A DNA stretch of 64,000 nucleotides, taken from the NCBI GenBank assembly GCA_031296755.1, contig JAUMMZ010000026.1, positions 1 to 64,000 of the forward strand. Reading direction: 5' to 3'. Source of the stretch: Collinsella sp. (GTDB lineage Bacteria > Actinomycetota > Coriobacteriia > Coriobacteriales > Coriobacteriaceae). The translations under genes were made by a program, and so were the position numbers. The notes beneath the pieces were generated by a model. That model did no database searches. It saw only the letters and a program-made list of their open reading frames with translations, and was not told the origin of the DNA. Of this stretch, positions 53,876-63,361 are shown piece by piece (the first letter of the stretch is position 1; each line of letters opens with the position of its first letter).

Positions 53876-54792
53876 GACAAAACACCCCAGATAAGATCGG
53901 CACCCTGCAGGCCGGCAGCCCAAGCGGAAGCGGCCATAGCACGCTTGCCATCGGGCTTAACCTCGAGCAACTCAACCGGGCCATCGGAAAGACCAAGGTA
54001 AACACGCTTGTTCTTAACGTCAACGGCGCCCTCGCCAAGCGACACATCAGCCGGCGCAGCATCGAGCACACGAACCGTCTTACCGGCAATCATGCAACGA
54101 GCAGGCGCGGTATCGGATGAGGCCAGCACATGACGCACGCAATCAAGCGCCGTCATTTGCGGATCTAGACGCATCTCCTGCTTGGAAATCTTGGCAGCAT
54201 GGGTAACGAGCGCCTCATCCTGCTCGGTCCAAACCGCCGAACCATCGGCAAGTGAAGGAAGTGTATCGGCAAGCAGTTTGCCGCCAAGCTCACCAAGCTC
54301 CATGGTCAGCGCCTCAGCATGTTTACCGGCAACCGACGTGGAAGCCTGAGTACAATAAGCACCAGTATCCACGCCATGCCCAATGCGCATGATAGAAACG
54401 CCAGCAACCTCGTCACCAGCGAGAATCGCACGCTGAATAGGAGCAGCCCCACGCCAACGAGGCAGCAAAGACGCATGAACATTCACAATACCGAGCGGCG
54501 CCATATGCAGCATCTCATCAGGCAAAATGCAACCATAAGCAGCCACACAGAAAATGTCAGCCTGGGCAGCCTGAAGCGCCTCAACAACCTCCGGCGTCAT
54601 ACGATTAGCCTCAACAACCGGCAACCCCAGCTCAAGCGCCTTGGCCTTAACAGGAGACGGTTCAAGCTTCTTACCACGCCCACGAACAGCATCAGGACGA
54701 GTAATAACCAGCACAATTTCATTGCCAGCCTCAACAAGCGAAGTCAGCGAAGGCACAGCAAAATCGGGCGTACCCATAAACACAATACGCAT
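53872..54792 (-). CDS. fmt: Methionyl-tRNA formyltransferase
   Basis: 306 residues, AGGAG before the ATG. MRIVFMGTPDFAVPSL, ASLLPRWRGAAPIQRAI (the SLLP-R-W-RGAAPIQ motif with catalytic region) and VSIMRIGHGVDTG are diagnostic. It formylates initiator Met-tRNA with 10-formyl-THF, the counterpart of peptide deformylase encoded just upstream. Confidence 0.97.
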   Translation of the reverse strand: MRIVFMGTPDFAVPSLTSLVEAGNEIVLVITRPDAVRGRGKKLEPSPVKAKALELGLPVVEANRMTPEVVEALQAAQADIFCVAAYGCILPDEMLHMAPLGIVNVHASLLPRWRGAAPIQRAILAGDEVAGVSIMRIGHGVDTGAYCTQASTSVAGKHAEALTMELGELGGKLLADTLPSLADGSAVWTEQDEALVTHAAKISKQEMRLDPQMTALDCVRHVLASSDTAPARCMIAGKTVRVLDAAPADVSLGEGAVDVKNKRVYLGLSDGPVELLEVKPDGKRAMAASAWAAGLQGADLIWGVLS

Positions 54793-55116
54793 AAAGATCG
54801 TCTCCTCTCAACCAAAGCCGAGACGGCTACAAATAACAGCGGAAAGCCAAGTACCCAGCCCATCCGCAATAACAATTCAACAAGAACAAATATACCCAAA
54901 ACCAAAGAAAGAGCCGCAATAAAAGCAGCTCTTCCAACAAAGCATCTATCAGCGAAGACGCCCTTCCCTAGCCCGACGGCACCCGGGCGAACCGAGCCAG
55001 AACAACGCAGTCCCCGGTGCTGAGCGACCACATCTCGTCCCGCGCGCAGTTTCGCAGCGCAGCGAGAATGTTTGAGCACGGGAAGATATAGGCGGGCGCC
55101 CCGGGGACGGACAAAC
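54793..55116. other. Gap between def and fmt
   Basis: About 320 bp, AT-rich near fmt and GC-rich near def. On the minus strand one frame (about 54790-54950) encodes two hydrophobic stretches, FIAALSLVLGIFVLVELLL and GWVLGFPLLFVAVSALV, but without a clear start codon or ribosome binding site. It may be a small membrane protein relic or chance. Confidence 0.35.
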
Positions 55117-55653
55117 CTACTCCGTCTCGCCCGGTCGAGCGCCGCGGGCCAGGGCGTCCTGGTACTCCTTGACGGCCTTGAGCCTCTGCATCGGCTTGAG
55201 TCGCTCGAACATGGTGTTGCCGTGCAGGTGATCGATCTCGTGCTGCAGGCACACGCAGAACAGGTCGCCCGAGGCCTCATAGCGAATCAGGTTGGCGTCC
55301 AGGTCATACGCCTCGACGACAACGTGGTCGGGGCGCTCAATCTCGCAGCTAATGCCGGGGATGGACAGGCAGCCCTCGCTAAACGGCACCAAATGGTCGC
55401 TCTGCTCAACAATGACAGGGTTGATGAGCACGTACGGGTCATAGTCGTTCTTGTCGCTATAGTCGCAGTCAATGGTGACAAGCTGGATGAGCTCGCCGAT
55501 CTGCGGGGCGGCAAGGCCGCAACCGCCGTTGTCGAACATCATCTTCTTCATCTTCTCGGCAAGCGCCTCGATCGCCGGGGTGATCTCCTCGATGACGGCG
55601 CACTCCTGGCGCAGACGAGGGTCGGGCGACAGTACGATTCCGTTGGCTTCCAT
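55117..55653 (-). CDS. def: Peptide deformylase
   Basis: 178 residues from the second of two ATGs, which stands at the right distance from AAAGGA. GGCGLAAPQIG, EGCLSIPG and QHEIDHLHG are motifs I-III (Gln, metal Cys, HExxH-type HEIDH). It removes N-formyl groups from nascent proteins. It is 19 bp after priA and upstream of fmt. Confidence 0.97.
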   Translation of the reverse strand: MEANGIVLSPDPRLRQECAVIEEITPAIEALAEKMKKMMFDNGGCGLAAPQIGELIQLVTIDCDYSDKNDYDPYVLINPVIVEQSDHLVPFSEGCLSIPGISCEIERPDHVVVEAYDLDANLIRYEASGDLFCVCLQHEIDHLHGNTMFERLKPMQRLKAVKEYQDALARGARPGETE

Positions 55654-55671
55654 GGCCATCCTTTCGGGTTG

Positions 55672-58125
55672 TTACATCAAATCATAGGCGTCGACGTCAA
55701 CGCTCACGCTCACGCCGCGCACGGAGCCCACCTCTTTGAGGCAGGCGTCGATATCATCAGAGACATGGTACCCTACCGGCGACTTTACAAGCAGATGGAA
55801 GCGGTAACGGTCCTTGGCTCTCTCGATTACACACGAAGCCGGACCAAGCACCTGGGGCACGGCACTCCCCACCCGCAAAAAGTCGGGCGCGGCAGCATGC
55901 CAGAGACGCTTGAGGAACTTCGCGATGCGCCCGATATAATCCTGCGCATCATCCGCGTTCGCCGACCACACCAAAATGTTGACCAGGCGAACGAACGGCG
56001 GATACAGTGCGTCGCGGCGCTGGTCCAGGTCGTAGTCGGTAAAAATCGAGCGGTCGTGCTCGGCGACAGCGCGGATGACCGGGTCCTCGGGCAAATAGGT
56101 CTGGATGATAACCTCGCCGGGACGATCGCCGCGACCGGCACGGCCCGCCACCTGCTCGAGCAGGTCGTAGGCACGCTCCCCCGCTCTAAAATCGGGCAGC
56201 TTGAGGGCGAAATCGGAATTGACCACGCCCACGAGCGTGACCTCGGGAAAGTCGAGACCCTTTGCAATCATCTGAGTACCCAGCAGCACCGCGCAATCGG
56301 CGGCATCGAACTGTTCGAGCAGCTTTTTGTGTGCGTCTTTGCCGCGCGTGGAATCGGCGTCCATGCGAATGATAGCGACGTCGTCAGGCAGCATCTGGTG
56401 CAGTGCGTCCTCAATCTGCTGCGTACCCAGGCCCATTTTTGCCAGGTAGCGACTGCCGCACTTGGGACAGCGACTCGTGGGTGCAGGATAGGGCTGCACG
56501 CGCCAGGACGATCCGCAGGTGTGGCACTGCAGCGTGTGCGTGCGCTCGTGGTACGTGAGCGCGGTGGAGCAGTGGTTGCAGGTTGGCACGCAGCCGCATT
56601 CACGGCACATAAGAAACGGCGCAAAGCCGCGGCGGTTGTGCAGCAACACGGCCTTTTCGCGGCGCTCGACTACGCGCTCGAGGCCTTCCATCAGCGGTTT
56701 AGAGAACATGGAGCGGCTGCCGTGTGCGAACTCGCGGCGCAGATCGGTAATGCGGACCGCGGGAAGCACGGCGTGTCCCGGGCGCTCGGGCATCTCGACG
56801 CGCGTCCAGGTGGCGCCGCCGTACGTGCCACGGCGGCAGCGGTCGAGGGCCTCGGCAGAAGGCGTGGCGGAGCCCAACACGAGCGGGCACCGATAGCGGC
56901 GCGCCATCTCGGCCGCCACCTCGCGCGCATGGTAACGCGGACTGGAGCCCTGCTTGTAGCTGGTCTCGTGCTCCTCGTCGATGATAATGAGGCCCAAGTT
57001 GCTGAGCGGGCAAAAGAGCGCCGAGCGGGCGCCCACGACCACGCGGGCCGCACCGCTGGCGACCATATCCCACTGGTCCAGACGCTCGCCGGCCGAAAGG
57101 CGCGAATGGAACACAGCGACCGTCTCGCCAAAGCGCGAGCGGAAGCGGCCGACGGTCTGGGCCGTCAGCGAAATCTCGGGCACGAGCACGCAGGCCGAAC
57201 GGCCGGCCGCGAGCACGCGCTCAATCGCCGAAAGGTAGACCTCGGTTTTGCCGGAACCGGTAACGCCATCGACGAGCACCACATCACCGTGAGCGTCCAG
57301 GCGTGCGCGCTCAATCTGCGCAAGTGCTTGCTGCTGGCCGTTCGTGAGCGCGACCGGGGCCTTGCCGCTCGCCGAGGACAGCGTGGTCTGCTCGCTGCAG
57401 CCACGCCAGGCGCGGCGCTCCTCCACCACCACGACGCCGCGTTTTTCGAGCGCCTTAATGGTCGCCGACATGCTGCTGTAGAGCAGGTTGAGGTCGCGCG
57501 TCGTGACAGGTCCGCACTGGAGCGCCTCGATGAGCTGGCGTTGGCGAACCGCGGTCTTGGGCGGCGTATAGTCGAAGCCCTCGGGCGTGAGCATGACCCA
57601 GCGGTTTTGGATGGGTTTGACGGCGGGGCGCTCAACGGTCCACACGCCGTCATCGCCCTTGACCACGCGCGGGCTTCCACCCGGGGGCAAGAAAAGGCGC
57701 AGGCACTCGGAAAGCGTTGCGACGTACTCGCGACTCATCCAGCGCGCAATGCGTGCAGCCTCGGCGGTAAAGAGCGGCTTGCTGAGGATGGCCTCGATAG
57801 GCTTGATGCGCGAAGGGTCGAGAGCGTCGTTACCTTGCAGGTCGCCCAGCTCGGGCGCGATGTCGACGATGTATCCAGCGGCCGCACGATTGCCAAAATG
57901 AACTAGGACGGTGGAGCCGATCTGGGCATCGTTGGCGAGTGACTGCGGAATGCCATAGGCAAACGGCTCGGAGAGCGCTCGGGTCGGGATATCGAGGACC
58001 ACGCTCGCGTAGGCGGCGACGGGTTCGGCTAAGGGCTCGGGCTGCGCCGGGGCGGCAGCGGGCGCCGGCGCCGCCGGAGTCTCCTCCGGTTCCGGCGAAC
58101 TAAACAGCGACAGTTGCTCGGCCAT
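55672..58125 (-). CDS. priA: Primosomal replication restart helicase PriA
   Basis: 817 residues from the ATG nine bases after AGGAGGT. An Ala/Pro-rich stretch of about 35 residues (PAAPAPAAAPAQPEP) precedes the PriA 3'-DNA-binding domain (VVLDIPTRALSEPFAYGIP). Walker A is GVTGSGKTEVYL, DEEH is IIIDEEHETSYKQG, and the zinc module is CRECGCVPTCNHC...CHTCGSS...CPKCGS. Helicase motifs VI (QVAGRAGRGDRPG) complete it. It restarts stalled forks. Confidence 0.96.
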   Translation of the reverse strand: MAEQLSLFSSPEPEETPAAPAPAAAPAQPEPLAEPVAAYASVVLDIPTRALSEPFAYGIPQSLANDAQIGSTVLVHFGNRAAAGYIVDIAPELGDLQGNDALDPSRIKPIEAILSKPLFTAEAARIARWMSREYVATLSECLRLFLPPGGSPRVVKGDDGVWTVERPAVKPIQNRWVMLTPEGFDYTPPKTAVRQRQLIEALQCGPVTTRDLNLLYSSMSATIKALEKRGVVVVEERRAWRGCSEQTTLSSASGKAPVALTNGQQQALAQIERARLDAHGDVVLVDGVTGSGKTEVYLSAIERVLAAGRSACVLVPEISLTAQTVGRFRSRFGETVAVFHSRLSAGERLDQWDMVASGAARVVVGARSALFCPLSNLGLIIIDEEHETSYKQGSSPRYHAREVAAEMARRYRCPLVLGSATPSAEALDRCRRGTYGGATWTRVEMPERPGHAVLPAVRITDLRREFAHGSRSMFSKPLMEGLERVVERREKAVLLHNRRGFAPFLMCRECGCVPTCNHCSTALTYHERTHTLQCHTCGSSWRVQPYPAPTSRCPKCGSRYLAKMGLGTQQIEDALHQMLPDDVAIIRMDADSTRGKDAHKKLLEQFDAADCAVLLGTQMIAKGLDFPEVTLVGVVNSDFALKLPDFRAGERAYDLLEQVAGRAGRGDRPGEVIIQTYLPEDPVIRAVAEHDRSIFTDYDLDQRRDALYPPFVRLVNILVWSANADDAQDYIGRIAKFLKRLWHAAAPDFLRVGSAVPQVLGPASCVIERAKDRYRFHLLVKSPVGYHVSDDIDACLKEVGSVRGVSVSVDVDAYDLM

Positions 58126-58154
58126 GGCCCCAGCACCTCCTATCCCATTCGTCT

Positions 58155-58190
58155 TTAGAAACAAGAGCCCCGCTCGGGTGAACGGGGCTC
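58155..58190 (-). terminator. Terminator after gltX
   Basis: GAGCCCCG and CGGGGCTC flank a 10-nt loop; on the minus strand CTTGTTTCT follows. It lies 25 bp after the gltX stop. Confidence 0.75.
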
Positions 58191-58213
58191 GGATACAAGC
58201 GTTTACGCAGCTG

Positions 58214-59689
58214 CTACAGCGCCATCGTCCGGGCGCGGTCGATGCGCGCCAGGCAGTCGTCGCGGCCGACGAGCGCCATGGTCTCGCCCAGCGGGGGGCT
58301 CACCATGTTGCCGCAGACGGCGACGCGCACGGCCTGGAACACCACGCGCTTCTTGAGGTCCATCTGCTCGGGCAGCGGCTCAAGCGCGGCGTCGATGTTC
58401 GCGGCCGTCCACTCATCCACGCCCTCGAGCGCAGCCTTGGCGGCGTCCAGAATGGCACCCATGCCTTCCTTGGCCAGGCCCTTGTTGACTGACTTTTCGT
58501 CATACTCAAGCGTCTCGGCCGTAGCAAAGATGGGGGCGGCGACGATTACTGCGTCGGCCGGCATCTTGGTGCGCGGCTTGACGATAGCGGCAAGCGCATC
58601 GATCCAATCCTCGCCGTACTCGACATTACCCTCGATGAGACCAGCCTCGTGCAGTTCGGGGACCATGATCTCGTCGGCAAACTGAGCATCGGACATGCCG
58701 TTGATGTACTCGGCATTGACCCAGTCGAGTTTCTTGGGGTCGAAGGTCGCCGGGTTCTTGGAGATGCGGTCGAGCGAGAACTTGCTGGCCAGGACGTCGC
58801 GCGGGATGATCGTGGTCTCGCCGTCGAGCGACCAACCGAGCAGCGCCAGGTAGTTGACGAAAGCGTCGGACAGATAACCGGCGTCGCGGTACTCCTCCAC
58901 CGAGGTGGCGCCGTGGCGCTTGGAGAGCTTCTTGCCGTCGGCACCCAAGATCATGGAGATGTGCGCAAACGTAGGCACGGGCGCGCCGAGGGCCTCGTAG
59001 ACCATGACCTGGCGCGGGGTGTTGGACAGATGGTCGTCGCCGCGGATGACGTGGGTGATCTTCATCATGGCGTCGTCGACGACGGTCGCGAAGTTGTACG
59101 TGGGCGTGCCGTCGGAGCGGAAGATGACGAAGTCGTCGAGCTCCTTGGCATCGAAGGTCACCTCGCCGTGGACGGCGTCGTGGATGACGACGTCGCCGCG
59201 GTCCTCGGGCACCTTGATACGCAGAACGTAGGGCTCGCCGGCCTCGATGCGACGACGGGCCTCCTCAGGATCAAGATCGCGGCAGCGGCGCTGATAGCCC
59301 TGGAAGGGATCCTTGCGCTCCTGGGCGGCCTTACGATCGGCGTCAAGCTGCTCCTTGGTGCAGAAGCAGGGATAGGCCTTGCCCTCGTCCCAGAGCTTCT
59401 GGGCGGCCTGCTTGTACAGGTCCAGGCGCTCGGTCTGGGCATAGGGGCCAAAGTCGCCGCCCACCTCGGGGCCCTCGTCCCAGTCAAGACCCAGCCAACG
59501 CATGGCGCGCAGGATGATCTGCGTGTTCTCGTCAGTGGAACGGGTGGGGTCGGTGTCGTCGATGCGCAGGATGAACGTGCCGCCGTTTGCGCGGGCAAAA
59601 GCCCAGTTATAGATAGCGGTGCGGGCGCCGCCGATGTGCAGCTTGCCCGTCGGTGAGGGTGCAAAGCGGACGCGAACGTCTGATGCCAT
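58214..59689 (-). CDS. gltX: Glutamyl-tRNA synthetase
   Basis: 491 residues from the ATG seven bases after GAGGAG. VRFAPSPTGKLHIGGARTA (HIGH-like) and GKKLSKRHGATSV (KMSKS-like) are the class I signatures, with the Glu-type insert between. The four-Cys zinc knuckle is not complete here. In Actinobacteria lacking GlnRS such an enzyme can also charge tRNA-Gln; gatCAB is outside the window. Confidence 0.96.
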   Translation of the reverse strand: MASDVRVRFAPSPTGKLHIGGARTAIYNWAFARANGGTFILRIDDTDPTRSTDENTQIILRAMRWLGLDWDEGPEVGGDFGPYAQTERLDLYKQAAQKLWDEGKAYPCFCTKEQLDADRKAAQERKDPFQGYQRRCRDLDPEEARRRIEAGEPYVLRIKVPEDRGDVVIHDAVHGEVTFDAKELDDFVIFRSDGTPTYNFATVVDDAMMKITHVIRGDDHLSNTPRQVMVYEALGAPVPTFAHISMILGADGKKLSKRHGATSVEEYRDAGYLSDAFVNYLALLGWSLDGETTIIPRDVLASKFSLDRISKNPATFDPKKLDWVNAEYINGMSDAQFADEIMVPELHEAGLIEGNVEYGEDWIDALAAIVKPRTKMPADAVIVAAPIFATAETLEYDEKSVNKGLAKEGMGAILDAAKAALEGVDEWTAANIDAALEPLPEQMDLKKRVVFQAVRVAVCGNMVSPPLGETMALVGRDDCLARIDRARTMAL

Positions 59690-59763
59690 GGAAATCTCCT
59701 CGATTGCAGGATGGATGTCTAACTGCACCAGTATAAAGCATCAAAGCAACCTCCGCACAAAGG

Positions 59764-59907
59764 GCACCGACCCAGTCATTGGGTAGCTAATTTTGGGACG
59801 GGGCTTTTTTAGCTACCCTATATCGAGATTGGTCTTAGGCTCCGAAGACTCCGGATTGGGTAGCTAAAAAAGCCCCGTCCCAAATTAGCTAACCAATGGC
59901 TCGGTGC
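59764..59907. repeat. Long imperfect inverted repeat (MITE- or REP-like)
   Basis: A 144-bp element. Arms of about 50 bp run GCACCGA, CATTGGGTAGCTAA, TTTGGGACGGGGCTTTTTTA, GCTACCC and the near-complement, with a central loop of about 38 nt holding TCCGAAGACTCCGGA. No open frame. Target-site duplications are not clear. A shorter run, TTTAGCTACCC, appears after fmdB. Confidence 0.6.
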
Positions 59908-60010
59908 GGAAAGGGTGTGAATGTTTGATTTACGCGCTATGATGTGCCCTTGCATAGAGAGCCTGGCGGAATGGTAACGGTCGCCGGGACACGTTTTTGA
60001 AAGGACAATC

Positions 60011-61291
60011 ATGTCAGAAGAACTTCGTTCCATCCCGCCCCAGAAGGGTTCCTTTGTGTTTACGTCGGAGTCGGTGACCGAAGGCCATCCCGATAAGATC
60101 GCCGACCAGATCAGCGATGCCGTCCTCGACGCAATCCTCGCTAAAGAAATAGAGCTGCAGGAGCAGGGCTATATTGCGCCCAACGGCGTGCCCGCCAACG
60201 TGGAAAACGTCCGTTGCGCCTGCGAGACTCTCGTGACCACCGGCACCGTCATCGTCGCCGGCGAGATCCGCACCCAGGCATACGTTGACGTGCAGGAAAT
60301 TGCCCGCGGCGTCATCCGCCGCATCGGCTACAACCGCGCCAAGTTTGGCTTTGACTGCGATACATGCGGTGTCATGAGCCTCATCCACGAGCAGTCCCCC
60401 GATATCGCCCAGGGCGTCGACGAGTCGTTTGAGACCCAGACCGGCGCGACCACCGACCCGATCGACCTGATCGGTGCCGGCGACCAGGGCATGATGTTCG
60501 GATATGCCTCCAACGAGACCAAGACCCTCATGCCCATGCCGCACTACCTGGCAAGCCGCCTGGCCGAGCGCCTGGCCGCCGCGCGCCACGACGGTACCCT
60601 GCCCTATCTGCGTCCCGACGGCAAGACCCAGGTCACCGTGCGCTACGAGGAAGGCAAGCCCGTCGAGGTCACGACCATCGTCATCTCCACGCAGCACGCT
60701 GCCGAGATCGAGGACATGGGCAAGATCAAGTCCGACCTCATCGAGCATGTCATCGCTCCCGTCATGGCTGCCGAGAACATGCCGTGGGACGGCGCCGACA
60801 TCTATGTGAACCCCACCGGCCGCTTTGTCGTGGGCGGCCCCATGGGCGACACGGGCCTGACCGGCCGCAAGATCATCGTCGACACCTATGGCGGCTACGG
60901 TCGTCACGGCGGCGGTGCCTTTAGCGGCAAGGACTGCACCAAGGTCGACCGCTCTGCCGCGTATGCCGCGCGCTGGGTCGCTAAGAACGTGGTCGCTGCC
61001 GGTTTGGCCGACCGCTGCGAAGTCGAGCTTGCCTACGCCATCGGCGTATCCAAGCCCCTCTCAATCATGGTCGACACCTTCGGTACCGCACATATTGCCG
61101 AGGACAAGATCGTTGAAGCCGTAGAGAAGACCTTCGACCTGCGCCCGGGCGCCATCATCCGCGACCTGGACCTGCGTCGTCCCATCTACGAGAAGACGGC
61201 AGCCTACGGTCACTTTGGCCGCGAAGACCCCGACTTCACCTGGGAGAAGACCGACCGAGTCGAAGAGCTCAAAGCAGCCTGCGGCCTGTAA
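60011..61291 (+). CDS. metK: S-adenosylmethionine synthetase
   Basis: 426 residues, GAAAGGACAATC before the ATG. FTSESVTEGHPDKIADQISD (ATP site), GAGDQGMMFGYASNE, GGPMGDTGLTGRKIIVDTYG and GGGAFSGKDCTKVDRS (P-loop-like) are the complete MAT motifs. It is somewhat longer than average, with an insert near residues 42-60. It makes SAM from ATP and methionine. No SAM riboswitch fold was seen upstream. Confidence 0.97.
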   Translation: MSEELRSIPPQKGSFVFTSESVTEGHPDKIADQISDAVLDAILAKEIELQEQGYIAPNGVPANVENVRCACETLVTTGTVIVAGEIRTQAYVDVQEIARGVIRRIGYNRAKFGFDCDTCGVMSLIHEQSPDIAQGVDESFETQTGATTDPIDLIGAGDQGMMFGYASNETKTLMPMPHYLASRLAERLAAARHDGTLPYLRPDGKTQVTVRYEEGKPVEVTTIVISTQHAAEIEDMGKIKSDLIEHVIAPVMAAENMPWDGADIYVNPTGRFVVGGPMGDTGLTGRKIIVDTYGGYGRHGGGAFSGKDCTKVDRSAAYAARWVAKNVVAAGLADRCEVELAYAIGVSKPLSIMVDTFGTAHIAEDKIVEAVEKTFDLRPGAIIRDLDLRRPIYEKTAAYGHFGREDPDFTWEKTDRVEELKAACGL

Positions 61292-61332
61292 TTGGGAACC
61301 ACCAAGGTCACAACAACATATGCACTTTCAAA

Positions 61333-61366
61333 AGAAGTACCGGTCCCAACCGGTACTTCTTTTTTA
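61333..61366 (+). terminator. Terminator after metK
   Basis: AGAAGTACCGGT and its complement flank CCCA, followed by TTTTT. Forty bases after the metK stop. Confidence 0.9.
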
Positions 61367-61460
61367 TTTAACCGGTGATGAAGATGAGCCACCGCGGGAC
61401 ATGGAATAGGTCACCAGCCAATGAATTTTGGAGCACACGCGCCTCTACCATGTATCCTTA

Positions 61461-61580
61461 GTCCCGAGGGCGGGGCATAAGGTCGATCGCGAGTTCCGCA
61501 CGAGCCGGAGAGCACTTAATGTGCTCTCCGTGCGAGCAGGACTGTCCGAGCAGGCGACCTTATGCCCCGCCCCTCGGGAC
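61461..61580 (+). promoter_or_regulatory. Nested hairpin element upstream of sdaA
   Basis: Outer arms GTCCCGAGGGCGGGGCATAA and its complement (about 24 bp, one bulge) enclose a second stem CGCACG/CGTGCG carrying GGAGAGCAC-TTAAT-GTGCTCTCC. The 3' arm ends about 14 bases before the sdaA ribosome binding site. A structured leader RNA or a miniature repeat are both possible. Confidence 0.6.
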
Positions 61581-61603
61581 GATGGGATAGAACAGGAGCG
61601 CAT

Positions 61604-63211
61604 ATGGCAGGCAAGCCGCAAACACTAGCTACGACCTCGGCATTCGAGATCTTGGGCCCCGTCATGGTCGGCCCCAGTTCATCGCACACCGCCGGCGCCC
61701 TGCGCTGCGCCCAAGTTGCCGCCAGCCTGCTGGAAGGCCGCATCACCAAAGTCACCTTTGGCCTGTGGAACTCCTTCGCCCACACCTACCGCGGCCACGG
61801 CACAGACCGTGCGCTCGTCGCGGGCATACTGGGCCTCGACACCGATGACGAGAACATCAAGCAGGCCTTCGACCTCGCGCGCGAGCAGGGCCTCGAATAT
61901 CACTTTGACATCAAGGGCGACGACGCCTCCATCCACCCCAACACCGTCGACATCGAAATGGTCGACGACACGGGCGCCACGGCACAGGTCCGCGGCGAGA
62001 GCCTGGGCGGCGGCAAGATGCGCATCAGCCGCATTAACGGCGTCGGCGTCGACATCTCGGGCATGTATTCCACGCTCTTCGTGGCGCACAAGGACGTCCC
62101 CGGCGTGCTCGCCGCGCTCACGAACCTGCTTGCCTACGCACACGTGAACATCGCCTTCTGCCGCACCTACCGCACCGAAGTGGGAGGCCAGGCCTATTCC
62201 GTCTTTGAGACCGACGGCGCCCCCGACGACACCGTCGTCCCCATGCTGCGCAAGCTCGACAATGTCGATTACGCCACGTTTATCGAGCTCCCGGGCTCGG
62301 CCTCGTCGCTCTCCCCCGGCGTCTCGACCAAGGAGATCTTTGACGACGGCGAGCAGCTGCTCGATGCGTGCGCCGAGCTCGGTTTGAATATCGGCGCCGT
62401 CATGGCCCTGCGCGAGGCGCGTCTGACCGGCGAGGCCCATGCTATCGCAGCCATGCGCCGCGTGCTAAACGTCATGCGCGAGGAGACCACGGCCCCCATC
62501 GCCAATCCGCAGCGATCGCTCGGCGGACTTATCGGCGGCGAGGCCAAACTCGTCGATGCCACCGGCCGCAATGATTTGAGCACAAGCCTAATGGGCACCG
62601 TTCAGACCGATGCCGTAGCCCGCGCAATGGCCGTGCTCGAGCGCTCCGCCACCATGGGTGTAATTGTCGCCGCCCCCACGGCCGGCTCCGCGGGCGTCGT
62701 CCCCGGCTGCGTGCTGGCGCTCGCCGATCACCTCCAGCTCGACGACGAGCAGGTCATGGATGCCCTCTACTGCGCCGCCGCCATCGGACTCAACCTCACC
62801 ACGAGCGCCTGCGTCGCCGGCGCCGAGGGCGGATGCCAGGCCGAGGTTGGAAGCGCTGCCGCCATGGCCGCCGCCGCGCTGGTCCAGATGATGGGCGGCA
62901 CGCCCGGGCAAGCGCTCGACGCCAGCTCCATCGCGCTGAGCAACCTGTTGGGCCTCGTTTGCGACCCTGTCGGCGGCCTTGTCGAGGTGCCCTGCCAAAA
63001 CCGCAACGCCATCGGCGTGGCCGCGGCCTTTAGCTCGGCGCAGCTCGCCCTCGCCGGCATCAAAAGCCTGGTGCCGTTTGACCAGATGGCACACGTGATG
63101 CTCTCGGTGGGCCACGCCCTGCCTGCCACGTTGCGCGAGACGGCCAAGGGCGGCATCGCGCAGGCTCCGGCAGCGCTTTCGGCGTGCGCGAAATGCGGAA
63201 TATGCGGTTAG
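61604..63211 (+). CDS. sdaA: L-serine ammonia-lyase, iron-sulfur dependent, single chain
   Basis: 535 residues from the ATG after AGGAG. FEILGPVMVGPSSSHTAGA starts the beta domain; an ACT-like regulatory part (LFVAHKDVPGVLAALTNLL) follows; the alpha domain has SACVAGAEGGCQAEVGS and CDPVGGLVEVPCQNRN, whose cysteines bind the [4Fe-4S] cluster, and ends CAKCGICG. It makes pyruvate and ammonia from serine. Confidence 0.95.
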   Translation: MAGKPQTLATTSAFEILGPVMVGPSSSHTAGALRCAQVAASLLEGRITKVTFGLWNSFAHTYRGHGTDRALVAGILGLDTDDENIKQAFDLAREQGLEYHFDIKGDDASIHPNTVDIEMVDDTGATAQVRGESLGGGKMRISRINGVGVDISGMYSTLFVAHKDVPGVLAALTNLLAYAHVNIAFCRTYRTEVGGQAYSVFETDGAPDDTVVPMLRKLDNVDYATFIELPGSASSLSPGVSTKEIFDDGEQLLDACAELGLNIGAVMALREARLTGEAHAIAAMRRVLNVMREETTAPIANPQRSLGGLIGGEAKLVDATGRNDLSTSLMGTVQTDAVARAMAVLERSATMGVIVAAPTAGSAGVVPGCVLALADHLQLDDEQVMDALYCAAAIGLNLTTSACVAGAEGGCQAEVGSAAAMAAAALVQMMGGTPGQALDASSIALSNLLGLVCDPVGGLVEVPCQNRNAIGVAAAFSSAQLALAGIKSLVPFDQMAHVMLSVGHALPATLRETAKGGIAQAPAALSACAKCGICG

Positions 63212-63228
63212 CGAGCAAAAGCGAACGA

Positions 63229-63252
63229 TAGGTGGGACATATGTCCCACCTA
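63229..63252 (+). terminator. Palindrome after sdaA
   Basis: TAGGTGGGACATATGTCCCACCTA is a perfect 24-bp palindrome followed by ATCTTTAT, a weak terminator candidate. Confidence 0.5.
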
Positions 63253-63298
63253 ATCTTTATCGCCACCGTTTTCGTAACACAAGCAACTGCGTAATCGC

Positions 63299-63304
63299 TA
63301 TAAT
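63299..63304 (+). promoter_or_regulatory. -10 box of the last gene
   Basis: A perfect TATAAT lies 57 bp before the ATG of the partial gene; the -35 is not clear. Confidence 0.5.
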
Positions 63305-63361
63305 TCAAGCCCAGTCAAAACACGATGAGCCGCAAGGCGAAACTCGAAGGAAATATACACG

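Noticed and set aside
55072..57906. Plus-strand open frame of 944 codons opposite priA
   Set aside because: Antisense shadow of priA and def; composition follows third-position GC bias and no domain is seen.
59908..60010. SAM riboswitch before metK
   Set aside because: Too short and without the conserved helices; only a normal leader and ribosome binding site are visible.
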